A DNA stretch of 64,000 nucleotides from Pseudomonas gingeri (GTDB taxonomy: Bacteria > Pseudomonadota > Gammaproteobacteria > Pseudomonadales > Pseudomonadaceae), in NCBI RefSeq assembly GCF_013386165.1, contig NZ_JACAOS010000033.1, positions 62,001 through 126,000 of the forward strand, written 5' to 3'. Numbering within the stretch: the first letter of the stretch is position 1; every line of letters starts with the position of its first letter. The notes beneath the pieces were generated by a model. That model saw nothing but the letters and a program-made list of their open reading frames with translations. It did not search any database and was not told the origin of the DNA. The position numbers and the translations under genes were made by a program. Below, piece after piece: positions 53,694-63,683 of the stretch.

Positions 53694-56600
53694 ATGAATA
53701 GCCATCATTACCCGCTCTCTGTCGGGTCTCACCCTGCCCTCCCTCTATCCACCGCCCAGCGCGGAGTGTGGGTGGCACAGCGCATAGACCCCAGTAACCC
53801 TCGTTATAACTGTGCGGGCTATCTTGAGATTGTGGGAGCCATTGATACCGATCTTCTTCAGCAGGCAATTGTCCTTGCGTTGCAGGAGACCGAGGCGTTA
53901 CGGGTACGGTTCGTCGAGGAGCAGGGTGAGCCCTGGCAAATCATTGATCCACATAGCCCTCAGCCGCTGACAGTCGTTGACCTAAGCGAGCAACCTGATG
54001 CTCAGCAAACGGCCCTGTCATGGATGAAGCGCGACCTGGGTACTGCCCAAGACCTCGTCCACTCTCAACTGCACCTGCATGCGCTGTTCAAGCTGGGCCC
54101 AGAGCATTCATTCTTTTACCTTCGTTACCACCATATCCTGATGGATGGCTACGGCCAGACCCTTTATTGGCGTCGTATCGGTGAAATATACAGTGCCTTG
54201 TCGGCCCAACAGCAATACCCCCTTTCCAGCGCCCACCCACTGTCAGTGATTCTGGCAGACGAAGCCGAGTATGAGGCAAGCGCCAGACATGAGGACGATC
54301 GGCAGGCATGGCTGGACAAGCTACTGCAACCGCCTGCGGCCTTGCAGCTGTCCGATAACGTTGCCCTGTCCAACCGCGGAATGCGGCGCCTGAGCGCTCC
54401 ACTGCCCAAACCGTTGGAAATAGCCTTACAAGCCCGTGCTAAATCCACCGGTACAGGCTGGTCGGTGCTGATCATCACAGCCATCGCGATCTATATCCGC
54501 AAGCTAAGCAGCAGCAATGACCTGCTGCTCACCTTGCCCGTTTCTGCGCGTTTGAACGCTGCCGCGCGTTCGACACCCACCATGCTGGCCAATGAACTGC
54601 CACTGCGCCTGAACGTGAGTGCCCATTCGTCCTTCAAGGAACTGGTGCACGACATCACACGTAACATCGGCTTCGCGCTCGCCCACCAGCGTTACCGTGG
54701 CGAGGCCTTGCACCGCGATCAACAGCGTAGCGGTGCGCGCAGTCGCTTGAGCGGGCCAGTCATCAACGTCATTTCCTTTGACCAGGATGTTCGCTTCGGC
54801 GACTGCCCGACCATCCCGCACTATCTGTCGACCGGCCCGGTGGAGGACCTGCTGATCGGCTGTTACGGGCGAGCCGACGGTAGCGGGCTTCAACTGTTTT
54901 TCGACGCAAACCCGGGGCGCTATAGCCAGGCGGACCTGAAAGCTCATCAGGATCGCTTTCTGCAAGTACTGAGTGCGCTACTGAACGCAGAGCCCGATCA
55001 GCCCATCCATGGAGTCGATGGCCTATTACCCGTCGAACACAGTCTACTGGCGAAATGGAACGCGACTGAACGCCCCTATGACTTGAACCGCAGCCTGGAT
55101 CAGCTCTGGGACGAACAAGCACAGCGAACGCCGGATCGCATTGCGGTCACCGGCCCCTCCGGCACACTGACCTATGGCGAGTTGCAAAGCGAGGTCAATC
55201 GCTTGAGCGCCCATCTGGTTACCTTGGGGGTACGGCCCGGGCAAAGAGTGGGAGTCTGCGATGTACGCTCTTTGGAGATGGTCATCGCTCTGCTCGCCGT
55301 CCTTAAAGTCGGTGCCGCCTACGTGCCACTCGATCCGGAACTGCCGAGCGAGCGCCTGGACTTTCAGGTCGAGGACGCCCAGTTGGTCATGGTCCTGACC
55401 CGCAGCACCTTGAGCAATACCCTCGCGGCACTGCAGAGCAGTGGATGCCGGACCCTCTGTGTCGATCGGACCCTGCCGGACCTGCCCCATCCAGGCGCTC
55501 CCCTGGAGCACATCGCCAACCCGCAGAACGCCGCCTATGTCATCTACACTTCGGGGTCGACCGGGCAACCCAAAGGGGTCGAGGTTCCCCATCGAGGGGT
55601 GGTGAATCGCATTCTCTGGATGCAGGAGCAGTACTCGCTGCAAGCTGACGACTGCGTGCTGCAAAAGACCCCGTTCACCTTTGATGTCTCGGTCTGGGAA
55701 TTTTTCTGGCCGCTGCTGTTTGGCTGTCAACTGGTACTGGCCGAACCCGGTGCGCACAAAGACCCGCGTCGCATTGCTCAGCTGATTCGTGACTACAGAG
55801 TAACCACCCTGCACTTCGTGCCCTCCATGCTCGATCTCTTTCTCGAAGAGCCCGAATTGTCAGGGGCCATACCATTACGTCGTGTGTTTTGCAGCGGCGA
55901 GGCGCTGCGCGCAGGCACCGTAAAAGCCTTCTTCGACACCTTCCCCCCATCGACCGCAGTTGCCTTGCACAACCTCTATGGCCCGACCGAAGCGTCCATC
56001 GATGTTACCCACTGGACCTGTTCGGCATCCGATGCCCAGGGCTCGGTACCCATTGGCCACCCGGTTGCCAATACCCGTTTGCACATCCTCGACGAGGCCG
56101 GGCAACCGGTCCCAATCGGGACCGTGGGCGAGCTGTACATCAGTGGTGTACAGGTTGCGCTGGGCTACATCAATAGGCCGGAAATCAACGCCATGCGGTT
56201 CTTGCCTGATGCCGACGGCCAGGGCCAGGTCTATCGCACCGGTGATCTGGCTCGTTACCGTCGGGATGGCGCCATCGAGTTCCTCGGACGCATGGACGAC
56301 CAAGTCAAGATCCGCGGATTCCGTATTGAACCCGGGGAAATCGAAAGCGTATTGATGAGCCACGAGCGCGTTGCGCTGGCAGCCGTGACCGCCTGGCAGC
56401 CGCCACTCGGAGAGCTTCGTCTTGTGGCCTATGTTGTCGCCAGCGCCAGTCAAACCCCGTCGACAAAAGAGCTGGTTGATCACCTGTCGATCAGCCTGCC
56501 TGAGTACATGGTCGCGCAGCACTTCGTATTTCTCGATGCACTGCCCCTTTCTCGAAACGGCAAGCTGGATCGTGGTGCATTGCCGGCGCCAATGATTGAG

Positions 56601-59600
56601 CAAACCCGCGCCGTGTTGTCACTCGATACGCCTGAGGAACATCTGCTGGGCGCTATCTGGCAGAACCTGTTGGGCATCGACTCGCCCGATCCCGAGCTGT
56701 CGTTTTTTGCGCTGGGGGGAGATTCAATGCTCGCCATCCGCGCCCGCTCGCTGGCCGAACAACAGGGTTACAGCTTCAACGTACAGGACGTTTTCAACTA
56801 CCCGACCCTGCGCCAGTTGGCCACGCATCTGCGACCGTTCAACCGTGAAATACCGGTCATCCGTGCTGAACCTTTCGATATGTTGCGTCCCCAAGATCGT
56901 TCACGGCTGCCGGCCGGCCTGGTGGATGCCTATCCTCTGTCCGCGATGCAAGGCGGGATGATCTACCACGCGGAGCTGGCCCGGGACAGCTCGGTATACC
57001 GGGTGGTAACCAGCCTGCATATCGGCACCCGCTTTGACGAAACGTTGTTGCGCAACGCCATCGCCGCCACCGTGCAGCGGCATCCGGTACTACGTACGCG
57101 CTTCGACCTTTCAACCTTCAGCGAGCCCTTGCAACTGGTGCAGGAGCACGCCACCGCGCCCGTTGAAGTGATTGAGACCCTGCTAGGACAGCCCTCAGCC
57201 GCGATCGACATGCACCTGGCAACCTGGGTCGATCAAGCCAAGCATCATCATTTCGAACTGTCCAACGCCGCCTTGATGGCCTTCACCGTCCACCTTCGCG
57301 CAGCCGATGCCTTCCAGCTGTCCGTGATCGAACACCACGTCATCCTCGACGGTTGGAGCGATGCGGCGATGCTGGAAGAAATCATTGAACGTTACGCCGC
57401 GGCACTGGAAGGCCAGGACCTCTGGCTGCCTCAGTTGCCATCCTCCTACCGCGACTTCGTGGCGGCCGAGCGCGAGGCCCTGCTTGACGAATCATCGCGG
57501 GACTTCTGGCAGCAGCGGCTGGTTGGCAGCGAACCTACCCTCCTGCCACGTGCCAGCGACAAAACCTTGGGCAGTAACGCCACTCGACACAAGGCGTTCG
57601 AAGTTAGCGTTGCGCCTGTACTACTGGACCAATTGCAGCAAGTGGCACGAGCACAAGCCCTGCCCTTGAAAAGCCTGTTAGCGGCGGCCCACCTAGCCGT
57701 CCAGCGCCTAGTAGGTAACACAGAGCAGGTGGTCACCGGAATGGTGGTCAATGCCCGCTTGGAAGAGGACGGCGGTGACGCCGTGTTGGGAGTATTCCTT
57801 AATACACTGCCGCTGTGCATCGACACCCGGGAGCAAAGCCTGCTCAACCTGGCTCGGCTAGCCTTTGCTTTCGAACGCGATGCGGCCCCCCATCGGCGCT
57901 TCCCGTTTACCGAGATTGAACAACTGGCCGATGGCCTTCAGCTGGACAGCTATGTAAATTTCATCGATTTTCACAGCCTGTGGAAACACCGAGACGCCAA
58001 CGGCGCGCTGATTCGTCATGGTATCGGTGTGGCAGAAACCAACTACCCTTTGGCCGTGAATTTCCTGATCGACCCAGTCAGCGGTCATTTGCGGGCATGG
58101 CTGGACTGTGACCTGAACACCCTGGATGAAGCTTTCTGCAACCGGCTCACCGGCTATTACGGCAAAGCACTGAGTGCCCTTGTGGAACAGGGTGAGCAAT
58201 CGGTCGCCGAACTGGCACTGATGGAGCCAGCTGAACAGGCCAGGATTGATGACTGGAACCGTACAGACGTCGATTTCAACCGAGCCGCTACTGTGCACGG
58301 CCTGTTCGAAGAGCAGGTCGACCGCACCCCTGATGCCATCGCACTGGCCCACCGCGATAGCGAAATCAGCTATCTGGCACTCGATGCTCAAGCCAATCGC
58401 CTGGCCCACCATCTCATCGCGGGAGGGCTCAAGCCAGGGAGCCTGGTAGGCGTCAGCCTCTACCGGGGCATCGATATGGTGATGGCGATCCTCGCCGTGC
58501 TCAAGGCCGGCTGCGCCTATGTACCGCTCGACCCTGAATATCCCTATCAGCGTCTGGCCTTCATCGCCGAGGATTCCGGCCTGGCCGCCCTCATCGCGCA
58601 GCAGAGCTGCCAGATTATTGATCTGGTCAAACACAACGTACTGATCGACCGTGACAAAGCCACCCTTTCGCAGCGTCCAAGCCATCGTCCCCGCCTGGAT
58701 CTGGACGCCGAAGCCACGGCCTACGTGATCTATACATCCGGCTCAACCGGTTTACCCAAAGGCACGGTCATTCGCCATCGCAACGTCACCAACTTTTTCG
58801 AAGGCATGGACCGACGTATCGGATGCACGGCACAAGATACCGTACTGGCACTCACCAGTATGTCCTTTGATATCTCCGTACTGGAATTGCTCTGGCCCTT
58901 GGTACGAGGGGCCAAGGTAGTGGTTGCCGGGGAACGGATCATCCAGAACCTGGCGCCAGATCCACAAGTCGCGGCACGCCCTCTGGGGCTGAGTCTGTTC
59001 TTTTTCTCGGCAGGTGCTGCCGATGATCAGCGCCAGGAAGGTTATCGCCTCTTGATCGAAGGGGCAAAGGCAGCGGACGCCATGGGCCTGGAAGCCATAT
59101 GGACACCGGAGCGGCACTTCCACGAATTTGGCGGGCTCTACCCCAACCCGTCAGTCATGTCCGCCGCGCTGGCGGCCGTGACTCAGCGGATCGCCATACG
59201 CTGCGGTAGCGTTGTCGCCCCCTTGCACGATACGTTGCGCCTGGCAGAAGAGTGGTCGCTGGTCGACAACCTCTCGCAGGGACGGGTCGGACTGGCTTTC
59301 GCCTCAGGCTGGAACGCCAATGACTTTGCCTTGGCGCCAGAGGCCTATGGCAATCGCAAACAGCAGATGCTTGAGCAAATCGACGAGTTCAAGCGTCTCT
59401 GGCGAGGCGAGGCGCTCGAACGAGTCAATGGCAACGGGGAACGCGTGGCGCTGCGCATTTTTCCACGCCCCGTCCAATCAGAACCGCCGATGTGGCTGAC
59501 ATCGGCTGGTGCGGTTGAAACCTTCGAGCGTGCGGGCGCAAGCGGAGCAAATCTACTGACCCACCTGCTGGGCCAGGACATCGACGAACTCGCGCGAAAG

Positions 59601-61940
59601 ATCAGCGCCTATCGCAGCGCCCGGAATACAGCGGGACACGCCAGCCCCGGACGCGTGACCGTGATGGTCCATACCTACCTGGATGAAGACGCTGAACTGG
59701 CCCGCAGCCGGGCACGCGGACCGTTCAGGGAGTACCTGCGCACGTCCACGGAGCTGTGGCGGATGCTGTTCTCCAGCATGGGGGTTGAGTACCCCGAACT
59801 CATGACCGAGGAAGACATCGAATCGGTCCTGGATATGGCGGTCGATCGTTATTTCGACCGATCTGGCCTATTTGGCTCTCCGGAGTCGGTGAGCCCGACC
59901 TTGCGAGCCCTTGCTGGCGCTGGTGCTGATGAAGTGGCGTGCCTGGTGGACTTCGGCGTTGCCACCGATGACGCCTTGCAAGGCATCGCCACCCTTGGCC
60001 GGCTCAAGCAACTGCATGATGCGCAAGTGGCCGATGCCGACCATTGCTTCGCGCAGTTGTGTCGTCGGCATGCGGTCACCCTGGTACAGGGGACTCCTTC
60101 ACTGATTGCCGCAGTGTGTGCAGAACCCCAGGCACTGGCCGCCTTGGAGAACACACGGGCACTTCTGGTGGGCGGGGAAGCATTCCCTGCCGGGCTGGCT
60201 GACCGTCTGCTGGCTGCCCTGCCCCGCACCCGCGTGTTCAACATGTACGGCCCGACCGAAACCACCATCTGGTCGACAGTGCACGAGTTACAGCGCAATG
60301 GGCAGAGCAGCCTGATCCCGATCGGCCAACCCATCGCTAACACCGAGGTGTTGATACTGAATGCTCAGATGCAGCGTCAGCCCATTGGCGTGGCGGGAGA
60401 ACTCTGGATCGCCGGTGAGGGTGTGTCCGGGCTCTATCTGGGACGCCCGGAGTTGACCGCCGAGCGCTTCCCGCTCCATCCGCAGGGTGGCGGGCAAATT
60501 TACCGCACCGGCGACCGTGCGCGCTGGAGAACCGACGGTACGCTGGAACTGCTCGGCAGGATCGACCGCCAGGTCAAGATTCTCGGTCACCGCATCGAAC
60601 CGGATGAAGTAGAAAGCGTCCTGTCCCGGCATCCGGATGTGACTGCCGTGGCTGTGGTGCCCGTTGAAACCGCTACCGGTTACGAGCTGATCGCCTATCT
60701 CGCCGTGCAGGCCAATCCGGCCGATACGCGGGCGCAAGACTCCCACGTTCTGCGCTGGGGCGATATCTGGGAGGGTGCCTATGCTAACCCGCACAGCGGC
60801 GTCAGCCATGTACCGGGGAGTGAGTTCGCAGGCTGGGCAAGCAGTTACACCGGGCAGCCCATTGCACTCAACGAAATGCAGGAGTGGTTGCATCACACCG
60901 TCGCCCGTGTACGTGACTTGCACCCGCGCTCTCTGATTGACGTAGGGGTCGGGGTCGGTTTGCTGCTGCGCAACCTGGCTCCGGTGGTTGAGGCCTACCT
61001 GGGCATCGATGTATCACAGACCGCATTGACCGCTGCCCGGCAAAGCCTGTCGACGGTTGATCATGCCCACTGTCGGGTTGAACTCGTCCAGGGCGATGCA
61101 GGTGAATTATCTTCAATCGGCACCGGTACGGCCGACACTATCGTCATCAATTCGGTGGTCCAGTACTTTCCAAGTAGCGAGTACCTGGAACGGGTAGTGC
61201 GTGAGGCAGTGCGAATTGTCAGCCCCCAGGGCCAGGTATTTATCGGCGATGTCCGCCATCTCGGACTGCTGGAAGCCTTCCACGCCAGCGTCCAGTTGGC
61301 AAAGGCCGAACCGCTGACAACGGCGGCCGAGCTGATGAGCACTATCGCCCGCAACGTCAAGGAGGAAGGTGAACTCTGTCTGGCGCCCAGTCACTTCATC
61401 GAACTAGCCAACCAGTTGGGGACCGTCGCCGAGACTCGCATCGAGCTGAAGCGCGGTCATGCCCTCAACGAGCTGACCCTATTCCGGTATGACGTTTCAC
61501 TAATCGCTCAGCCCGGCCAGAAATCCCGTGAGCCTGGAACAAGCCGTGCCTGGGGCAGCTCCGAGCAGCCTGCGACTCTGACCGCGCTGGAACAGTCGCT
61601 TTCGCGGCTCGGCACTGCCCCTCTGACCATCACCGGTATCCCCAATCTGCGCCTAGTCAAGCCGCTGGCACTGCTGCGCTTACTGGCAGAAGTACCGGCC
61701 TGCACCATTGCATGGGAACTGGAGCGCCAGTTGTGGCTAGTCGAGGATTCGAACGCGATTGATCCAGAGGACGTCGCCAACCTGGCAGAACGCCTGGGCC
61801 TGGAGGTTCAGTTACTGATACAGGAGCAGGATCAGATGGATCGCTTCGATGCGCGCTTTTCGCTCCCCCGGCATCGCATCCAGCCCGCAGAACAAACGGA
61901 TATTCACCCCGCTGCCGTATCCTTGGAGCAAACCTCTTGA
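53694..61940 (+). CDS. Two-module NRPS: C-A(Ser)-PCP-C-A(Gly)[monooxygenase][methyltransferase]
   Basis: 2748 aa; CAGGA lies 12 bases before the ATG. Domain order by residue: C1 (~15-450, HHILMDG at 146, EntF-like wording), A1 (~455-950, TSGSTG at 619), PCP1 (GGDS, Ser1011), C2 (~1065-1500, HHVILDG at 1214), A2 (from ~1525; TSGSTG near 1681), a luciferase-like flavin monooxygenase inserted after motif A4 (~1762-2112), motifs A5-A8 (YGPTETT near 2185), then a SAM methyltransferase (~2340-2600, IDVGVGVG near 2415). Specificity residues read as D-V-W-H-F-S-L-I-D (serine) for A1 and D-I-L-Q-L-G-M-I-W (glycine-type) for A2. Motifs A9-A10 and the second PCP are absent; they lie in the next gene. 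Confidence 0.95.
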   Translation: MNSHHYPLSVGSHPALPLSTAQRGVWVAQRIDPSNPRYNCAGYLEIVGAIDTDLLQQAIVLALQETEALRVRFVEEQGEPWQIIDPHSPQPLTVVDLSEQPDAQQTALSWMKRDLGTAQDLVHSQLHLHALFKLGPEHSFFYLRYHHILMDGYGQTLYWRRIGEIYSALSAQQQYPLSSAHPLSVILADEAEYEASARHEDDRQAWLDKLLQPPAALQLSDNVALSNRGMRRLSAPLPKPLEIALQARAKSTGTGWSVLIITAIAIYIRKLSSSNDLLLTLPVSARLNAAARSTPTMLANELPLRLNVSAHSSFKELVHDITRNIGFALAHQRYRGEALHRDQQRSGARSRLSGPVINVISFDQDVRFGDCPTIPHYLSTGPVEDLLIGCYGRADGSGLQLFFDANPGRYSQADLKAHQDRFLQVLSALLNAEPDQPIHGVDGLLPVEHSLLAKWNATERPYDLNRSLDQLWDEQAQRTPDRIAVTGPSGTLTYGELQSEVNRLSAHLVTLGVRPGQRVGVCDVRSLEMVIALLAVLKVGAAYVPLDPELPSERLDFQVEDAQLVMVLTRSTLSNTLAALQSSGCRTLCVDRTLPDLPHPGAPLEHIANPQNAAYVIYTSGSTGQPKGVEVPHRGVVNRILWMQEQYSLQADDCVLQKTPFTFDVSVWEFFWPLLFGCQLVLAEPGAHKDPRRIAQLIRDYRVTTLHFVPSMLDLFLEEPELSGAIPLRRVFCSGEALRAGTVKAFFDTFPPSTAVALHNLYGPTEASIDVTHWTCSASDAQGSVPIGHPVANTRLHILDEAGQPVPIGTVGELYISGVQVALGYINRPEINAMRFLPDADGQGQVYRTGDLARYRRDGAIEFLGRMDDQVKIRGFRIEPGEIESVLMSHERVALAAVTAWQPPLGELRLVAYVVASASQTPSTKELVDHLSISLPEYMVAQHFVFLDALPLSRNGKLDRGALPAPMIEQTRAVLSLDTPEEHLLGAIWQNLLGIDSPDPELSFFALGGDSMLAIRARSLAEQQGYSFNVQDVFNYPTLRQLATHLRPFNREIPVIRAEPFDMLRPQDRSRLPAGLVDAYPLSAMQGGMIYHAELARDSSVYRVVTSLHIGTRFDETLLRNAIAATVQRHPVLRTRFDLSTFSEPLQLVQEHATAPVEVIETLLGQPSAAIDMHLATWVDQAKHHHFELSNAALMAFTVHLRAADAFQLSVIEHHVILDGWSDAAMLEEIIERYAAALEGQDLWLPQLPSSYRDFVAAEREALLDESSRDFWQQRLVGSEPTLLPRASDKTLGSNATRHKAFEVSVAPVLLDQLQQVARAQALPLKSLLAAAHLAVQRLVGNTEQVVTGMVVNARLEEDGGDAVLGVFLNTLPLCIDTREQSLLNLARLAFAFERDAAPHRRFPFTEIEQLADGLQLDSYVNFIDFHSLWKHRDANGALIRHGIGVAETNYPLAVNFLIDPVSGHLRAWLDCDLNTLDEAFCNRLTGYYGKALSALVEQGEQSVAELALMEPAEQARIDDWNRTDVDFNRAATVHGLFEEQVDRTPDAIALAHRDSEISYLALDAQANRLAHHLIAGGLKPGSLVGVSLYRGIDMVMAILAVLKAGCAYVPLDPEYPYQRLAFIAEDSGLAALIAQQSCQIIDLVKHNVLIDRDKATLSQRPSHRPRLDLDAEATAYVIYTSGSTGLPKGTVIRHRNVTNFFEGMDRRIGCTAQDTVLALTSMSFDISVLELLWPLVRGAKVVVAGERIIQNLAPDPQVAARPLGLSLFFFSAGAADDQRQEGYRLLIEGAKAADAMGLEAIWTPERHFHEFGGLYPNPSVMSAALAAVTQRIAIRCGSVVAPLHDTLRLAEEWSLVDNLSQGRVGLAFASGWNANDFALAPEAYGNRKQQMLEQIDEFKRLWRGEALERVNGNGERVALRIFPRPVQSEPPMWLTSAGAVETFERAGASGANLLTHLLGQDIDELARKISAYRSARNTAGHASPGRVTVMVHTYLDEDAELARSRARGPFREYLRTSTELWRMLFSSMGVEYPELMTEEDIESVLDMAVDRYFDRSGLFGSPESVSPTLRALAGAGADEVACLVDFGVATDDALQGIATLGRLKQLHDAQVADADHCFAQLCRRHAVTLVQGTPSLIAAVCAEPQALAALENTRALLVGGEAFPAGLADRLLAALPRTRVFNMYGPTETTIWSTVHELQRNGQSSLIPIGQPIANTEVLILNAQMQRQPIGVAGELWIAGEGVSGLYLGRPELTAERFPLHPQGGGQIYRTGDRARWRTDGTLELLGRIDRQVKILGHRIEPDEVESVLSRHPDVTAVAVVPVETATGYELIAYLAVQANPADTRAQDSHVLRWGDIWEGAYANPHSGVSHVPGSEFAGWASSYTGQPIALNEMQEWLHHTVARVRDLHPRSLIDVGVGVGLLLRNLAPVVEAYLGIDVSQTALTAARQSLSTVDHAHCRVELVQGDAGELSSIGTGTADTIVINSVVQYFPSSEYLERVVREAVRIVSPQGQVFIGDVRHLGLLEAFHASVQLAKAEPLTTAAELMSTIARNVKEEGELCLAPSHFIELANQLGTVAETRIELKRGHALNELTLFRYDVSLIAQPGQKSREPGTSRAWGSSEQPATLTALEQSLSRLGTAPLTITGIPNLRLVKPLALLRLLAEVPACTIAWELERQLWLVEDSNAIDPEDVANLAERLGLEVQLLIQEQDQMDRFDARFSLPRHRIQPAEQTDIHPAAVSLEQTS

Positions 61941-63622
61941 ATACGTCGACACGTACAAACAATCCCCTCGCGTCCGTCACTCAGTCGGCAGTGCGAACCC
62001 AACTGCGTCAATTTGCCAGGCAACACCTGCCACCGGCGATGTTGCCCTCACGCTTCGTGCTGCTGGACGTGTTGCCCAAGCTGCCCAATGGCAAAGTAGA
62101 TCGCAAACGCCTGCCGGCGGTCGACCTGACACAAGATGGGCGTGCCTCGGGCGCACAACTCTATCACCCTCCGGGGACCGCCGATGAGTTCCAGTTGGTG
62201 CAGATCTGGCGCGACCTGCTGGGGGTCGACAAAATCGGTATCACGGACAGTTTCTTTGATTTGGGTGGCAACTCGCTCAGTGCGGTGCAAATGATGGCCC
62301 GGGTGCGTGAAACCTTTGGCACCTCGCTCAGCTTGCGCCAGCTGTTCGAGAAGCCGACGGTGCATGCGCTCGCTCAGATGCTCGATGTCTCGCGCTCCGG
62401 CATTGCGTCTGCCACCCCGGGCAAGCGGAGCATGGCTACCTCGGCCTTGATCGAGGAGGCCCTGTTACCCGCCGACATCATGCCTGGGACCTTCACGTCC
62501 GTGGTGTCCTATAGCAGGCTGCTGTTGACCGGAGGAACCGGCTACACCGGCGCCTTTCTGCTGCGCGAGCTGCTGGATCGCTCACAAGCCGTCATCGATG
62601 TGCTGGTCCGCGCCGCCGATGCCGAACAGGCCAATACCCGTATTCGACAGAACATGGCCGAATACGGTTTATGGCACGAAGCCGACGCGGCACGCCTGAA
62701 CGGTGTCGCCGCCGATATCGGACGGCCATGGTTCGGCCTGGACCGTGCGACCTACATGGCCTTGGCGGAGTCTGTCGAGCTAGTGGTCCACAATGGCGCC
62801 CTCTCCAACTACGCTCAATCCTATTGGCAGCTCAAGCCTGTCAACGTGCTGGGTACATTGGAGGTCCTGCGCTTTGCCTGCCGCTCGCGGACCAAGCCAG
62901 TTCACCACATTTCGTCCCTGGCCGTATTTCCGGTGCTCAGCGGCGAACATCACTACAGCGAAGGTCCCTTGCACAGCCCTGAGCACGTGCTGGGCGGCTA
63001 CCAGCAGACCAAATGGGTCGCCGACCGCCTAGTCACTCAGGCCGGTGAGCGTGGCCTGCCGGTCTGTATCTATCGCCCCGGCCAGATCTGCGGCTCGCAG
63101 AGCAGCGGTGCAGCCTCCAGCGATACCTTTCTCAACGCGGTCATCAAAGGCTGTATCCAGGCGGACGCCGCCCTGCCCTTCGACATCACACTGGAGATGG
63201 TTCCCGTCGACTTCTGTGCTGCCGTCGTCGCGCACGTCGCCCTCAAGGGCCAGCACCAAGGTGGCACCTTCCACCTCACTGGTGCGCGCCGCCTGCACTG
63301 GCAGGACGTGATCGACATGATCCGCGATTGCGGCTACCCCCTGCGCGACCTGCCTTACAAGGACTGGTACCGGGAAGTCGTCGGCGCGGTGGAACGCGGT
63401 GAGGAAAACGAACTCGCCAAGTACCTGATGCTGTTTGCCGAACATGAACCGTCGCCGGATGTCGGCCAAACCGGGGCAACCTTGACCTTCGGAACCTCGC
63501 AACTGGAAGCCGCCCTCGCCGGATCGGGGATCCATTGCAAGCCCTTGGACAGCTCGATGATGACCACCTACCTGGACTACTTCCAGCGCAGCGGTTTTCT
63601 ACAACCGGTGCCAGCCCGATGA
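61937..63622 (+). CDS. A-domain tail (A9-A10)-PCP-thioester reductase
   Basis: 561 aa from a TTG at 61937 that overlaps the preceding TGA by four bases. Residues ~28-65 are the end of an adenylation domain (LPPAMLPSRF, then LPKLPNGKVDRKRLP with the A10 lysine); next is a carrier domain (DLGGNS, Ser113); then a reductase of the Lys2/MxaA type (~190-561): GGTGYTG at 199, YQQTK at 355-359 and IYRPGQICG. It should complete the glycine module and release the chain as an aldehyde or alcohol using NAD(P)H. No thioesterase is present. Confidence 0.9.
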   Translation: MNTSTRTNNPLASVTQSAVRTQLRQFARQHLPPAMLPSRFVLLDVLPKLPNGKVDRKRLPAVDLTQDGRASGAQLYHPPGTADEFQLVQIWRDLLGVDKIGITDSFFDLGGNSLSAVQMMARVRETFGTSLSLRQLFEKPTVHALAQMLDVSRSGIASATPGKRSMATSALIEEALLPADIMPGTFTSVVSYSRLLLTGGTGYTGAFLLRELLDRSQAVIDVLVRAADAEQANTRIRQNMAEYGLWHEADAARLNGVAADIGRPWFGLDRATYMALAESVELVVHNGALSNYAQSYWQLKPVNVLGTLEVLRFACRSRTKPVHHISSLAVFPVLSGEHHYSEGPLHSPEHVLGGYQQTKWVADRLVTQAGERGLPVCIYRPGQICGSQSSGAASSDTFLNAVIKGCIQADAALPFDITLEMVPVDFCAAVVAHVALKGQHQGGTFHLTGARRLHWQDVIDMIRDCGYPLRDLPYKDWYREVVGAVERGEENELAKYLMLFAEHEPSPDVGQTGATLTFGTSQLEAALAGSGIHCKPLDSSMMTTYLDYFQRSGFLQPVPAR

Positions 63623-63683
63623 AACCCGACAGTTTCTCACCGCACGTGAGCCGCCCCCTGGCGCGCGAATGGAGGATATGAAT

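Noticed and set aside
53521..53868. 115-codon minus-strand frame overlapping the start of the NRPS
   Set aside because: Overlaps the conserved C-domain start; low-complexity composition and no ribosome-binding site.
61930..61945. Programmed ribosomal frameshift joining the two NRPS proteins
   Set aside because: No slippery heptamer (the context is ACCTCTTGAAT). Stop-start coupling by the TTGA overlap is simpler.
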